From Gemmatimonadota bacterium (GTDB lineage Bacteria; Latescibacterota; UBA2968; UBA8231): 7,812 bases of DNA. The notes beneath the pieces were generated by a model. It saw only the letters and a program-made list of their open reading frames with translations. It did no database searches and had not been told where the DNA came from. Positions 7,231 to 7,812 of the stretch are shown piece by piece (position 1 is the first letter of the stretch; each line of letters opens with the position of its first letter). The position numbers and the translations under genes are program-made. The stretch covers positions 1-7,812 of the forward strand of contig JAPPEF010000265.1 in NCBI GenBank assembly GCA_028875335.1, given 5' to 3'.

Positions 7231-7473
7231 TTAACCGCCGCCAGCGCCGCTCCCGCTGAGTCGCTCTTTGAGCAACGCCACCACTTCCCCCTGCCCTTCC
7301 TTCTCCGCCCAATAAAGCGGCTGCGCCCAAGGCGATTCGGCTGGCGTGGCTGGATCAGCACCTTGTTCCAATAGAAAACGCACCATTTCCACCTGCCCCT
7401 TGCGCGCCGCAGCGGCCAAAGGCGTCCCCCCGTATTCCAACTCGACCGCCTCTATATCGGTTCCTAATTCGAA
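7231..7473 (-). pseudogene. 5'-truncated ankyrin-repeat protein gene
   Basis: Two ankyrin repeats are readable on the - strand. The first runs FELGTDIEAVELEYGGTPL, then AAAARKGQVEMVRFLLEQGADP, with the hallmark G-x-TPL turn and GADP loop. The second is weaker: PLYWAEKEGQGEVVALLKERL. A Ser/Gly tail (SGSGAGGG) ends in TAA at 7231-7233. Ankyrin repeats are protein-protein interaction modules; no partner can be named. The ankyrin pattern extends upstream of the only usable start (TTG at 7438-7440): residues ELGTDIEAVE are coded at 7441-7470 but no ATG or GTG precedes them before a stop at 7486-7488. The gene has therefore lost its 5' part exactly where the IS982 remnant begins. Translation from the TTG as a 69-residue single-repeat protein is possible but unlikely, since it would start inside a repeat. 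Confidence 0.7.
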
Positions 7474-7483
7474 CGTGAGTTCG
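7470..7483. repeat. Short inverted repeat at the presumed IS end
   Basis: CGAAC (7470-7474) and GTTCG (7479-7483) form a perfect 5-bp inverted repeat around GTGA. It sits between the transposase stop and the point where ankyrin coding resumes, so it may be part of the IS terminal inverted repeat (- strand reading ACCCGAACTCACGTTCG, 7471-7487 approx.). The partner end is outside the window. Confidence 0.4.
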
Positions 7484-7812
7484 GGTTAAGCGGCGTCTCC
7501 TTGGCGTGGTTGCTCGCTTTTTAGGGCTGGTTTTTTGGGTTGATGGCAGTAAGCAATCAATCCCCCGAGGAGATTGACCATAAAATTGACCGGACTGCGA
7601 TGTCTGGTGTGTTCAATCTGCGAGTGACTACCCCAGGAAAAGCATCGCGTAGGGGCCGACAGACCTGATGGCGGTAGAAGACTTTGAAATCCCGGTAATG
7701 GGACTGATGAAACCAAATCAACAGCGTCATAAGCTCACTCAAACACAGCCGACCAGCCCGACGGCGGCGACGACGCCCGGTCGTCAGTTGGTGGCCAATC
7801 CATTGCCTCTCA
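7471..7812 (-). mobile_element. IS982-family insertion sequence, internally deleted (continues past the right edge)
   Basis: The region carries both ends of an IS982-type transposase but lacks its middle (see the transposase entry). One boundary is placed at about 7471-7487, where the transposase frame stops and ankyrin coding begins; the other boundary is off the window. A full IS982 element is about 1 kb, whereas the part seen here would make a copy of roughly half that size. Without its catalytic centre it cannot move by itself, although it could be moved by an intact copy if both ends survive. The exact boundary and any target duplication cannot be set from this window. Confidence 0.75.
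7486..7812 (-). pseudogene. IS982-family transposase, internally deleted and frameshifted (5' end outside window)
   Basis: The N-terminal block enters from the right edge: an arginine-rich [19 protein letters not shown], then [19 protein letters not shown] and [10 protein letters not shown]. This matches the conserved N-terminal part of IS982-family transposases (RRRxGRLSLSEIMTLL...FHQSxYRDFKxFY). Right after FPG (7632-7640) the recognisable sequence shifts to another frame: [19 protein letters not shown], then [15 protein letters not shown], the conserved C-terminus of the same family, ending at TAA 7486-7488. The junction falls within 7624-7631. The catalytic middle, roughly 150 or more residues in a ~300-residue protein, is missing. 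Read in its own frame the N-terminal block runs into nonsense and stops at 7557-7559. The product would be inactive. Identification rests on remembered family motifs, not on a search. Confidence 0.8.

Noticed and set aside
7231..7473. Ankyrin and helix-turn-helix pieces as one gene with an internal stop
   Set aside because: They share a frame, but the ankyrin piece ends in a natural-looking Ser/Gly tail and the two domain types have no known fusion; chance frame agreement (one in three) is simpler.
1..7812. CRISPR array, tRNA, rRNA or riboswitch
   Set aside because: No regularly spaced direct repeats, cloverleaf pattern or recognisable conserved RNA core was seen on reading; nearly all of the window is occupied by coding sequence or gene remnants.

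Overview
The window reads as chromosomal DNA of a Gram-negative-type bacterium with moderately high GC content. Both substrate-binding proteins carry lipoprotein signal sequences, which suits an importer whose receptors are anchored to a membrane. The species cannot be named from the sequence; an uncultured carbohydrate-scavenging lineage is a guess. No phage, plasmid or CRISPR features are visible.

Left and centre (1-5661, + strand) form one tightly packed transport cluster. It opens with the 3' end of a family 5 (oligopeptide/oligosaccharide type) solute-binding protein, followed 59 bp later by a complete paralogue about 71% identical over the shared 118 C-terminal residues (counted by eye). 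Only 17 bp after that comes a complete sugar importer of the ribose/galactose (RbsBAC/MglBAC, CUT2) type: a lipoprotein binding protein, a two-domain ATPase and one permease. The last three genes overlap or nearly overlap (4 bp and 8 bp), so they are almost certainly co-translated. A rho-independent terminator ends the cluster at about 5676-5705. The two receptor classes belong to unrelated transporter families, and no Dpp/Opp-type permease or ATPase for the family 5 receptors lies in the window.

Right of the terminator, a convergent gene (5705-7087, - strand) encodes a 460-residue SGNH-fold carbohydrate esterase of the sialate O-acetylesterase (SASA/DUF303) family with its catalytic Ser and Asp-x-x-His motifs intact and no visible signal peptide. 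A plausible but unproven link is that the importer brings in an acetylated sugar and this enzyme deacetylates it inside the cell.

The right edge (about 7120-7812, - strand) is a field of gene debris. It holds the last ~34 codons of what looks like an XRE-type helix-turn-helix regulator, a 5'-truncated ankyrin-repeat gene, and an IS982-family insertion sequence whose transposase has lost its middle: the N-terminal block is joined out of frame to the C-terminal block. The end of the IS abuts the broken ankyrin frame, so insertion or IS-mediated deletion probably broke that gene. I found no clear new biological system; the most interesting items are the pairing of tandem family 5 receptors with a CUT2 sugar transporter and the internally deleted IS982 next to the truncated ankyrin gene.
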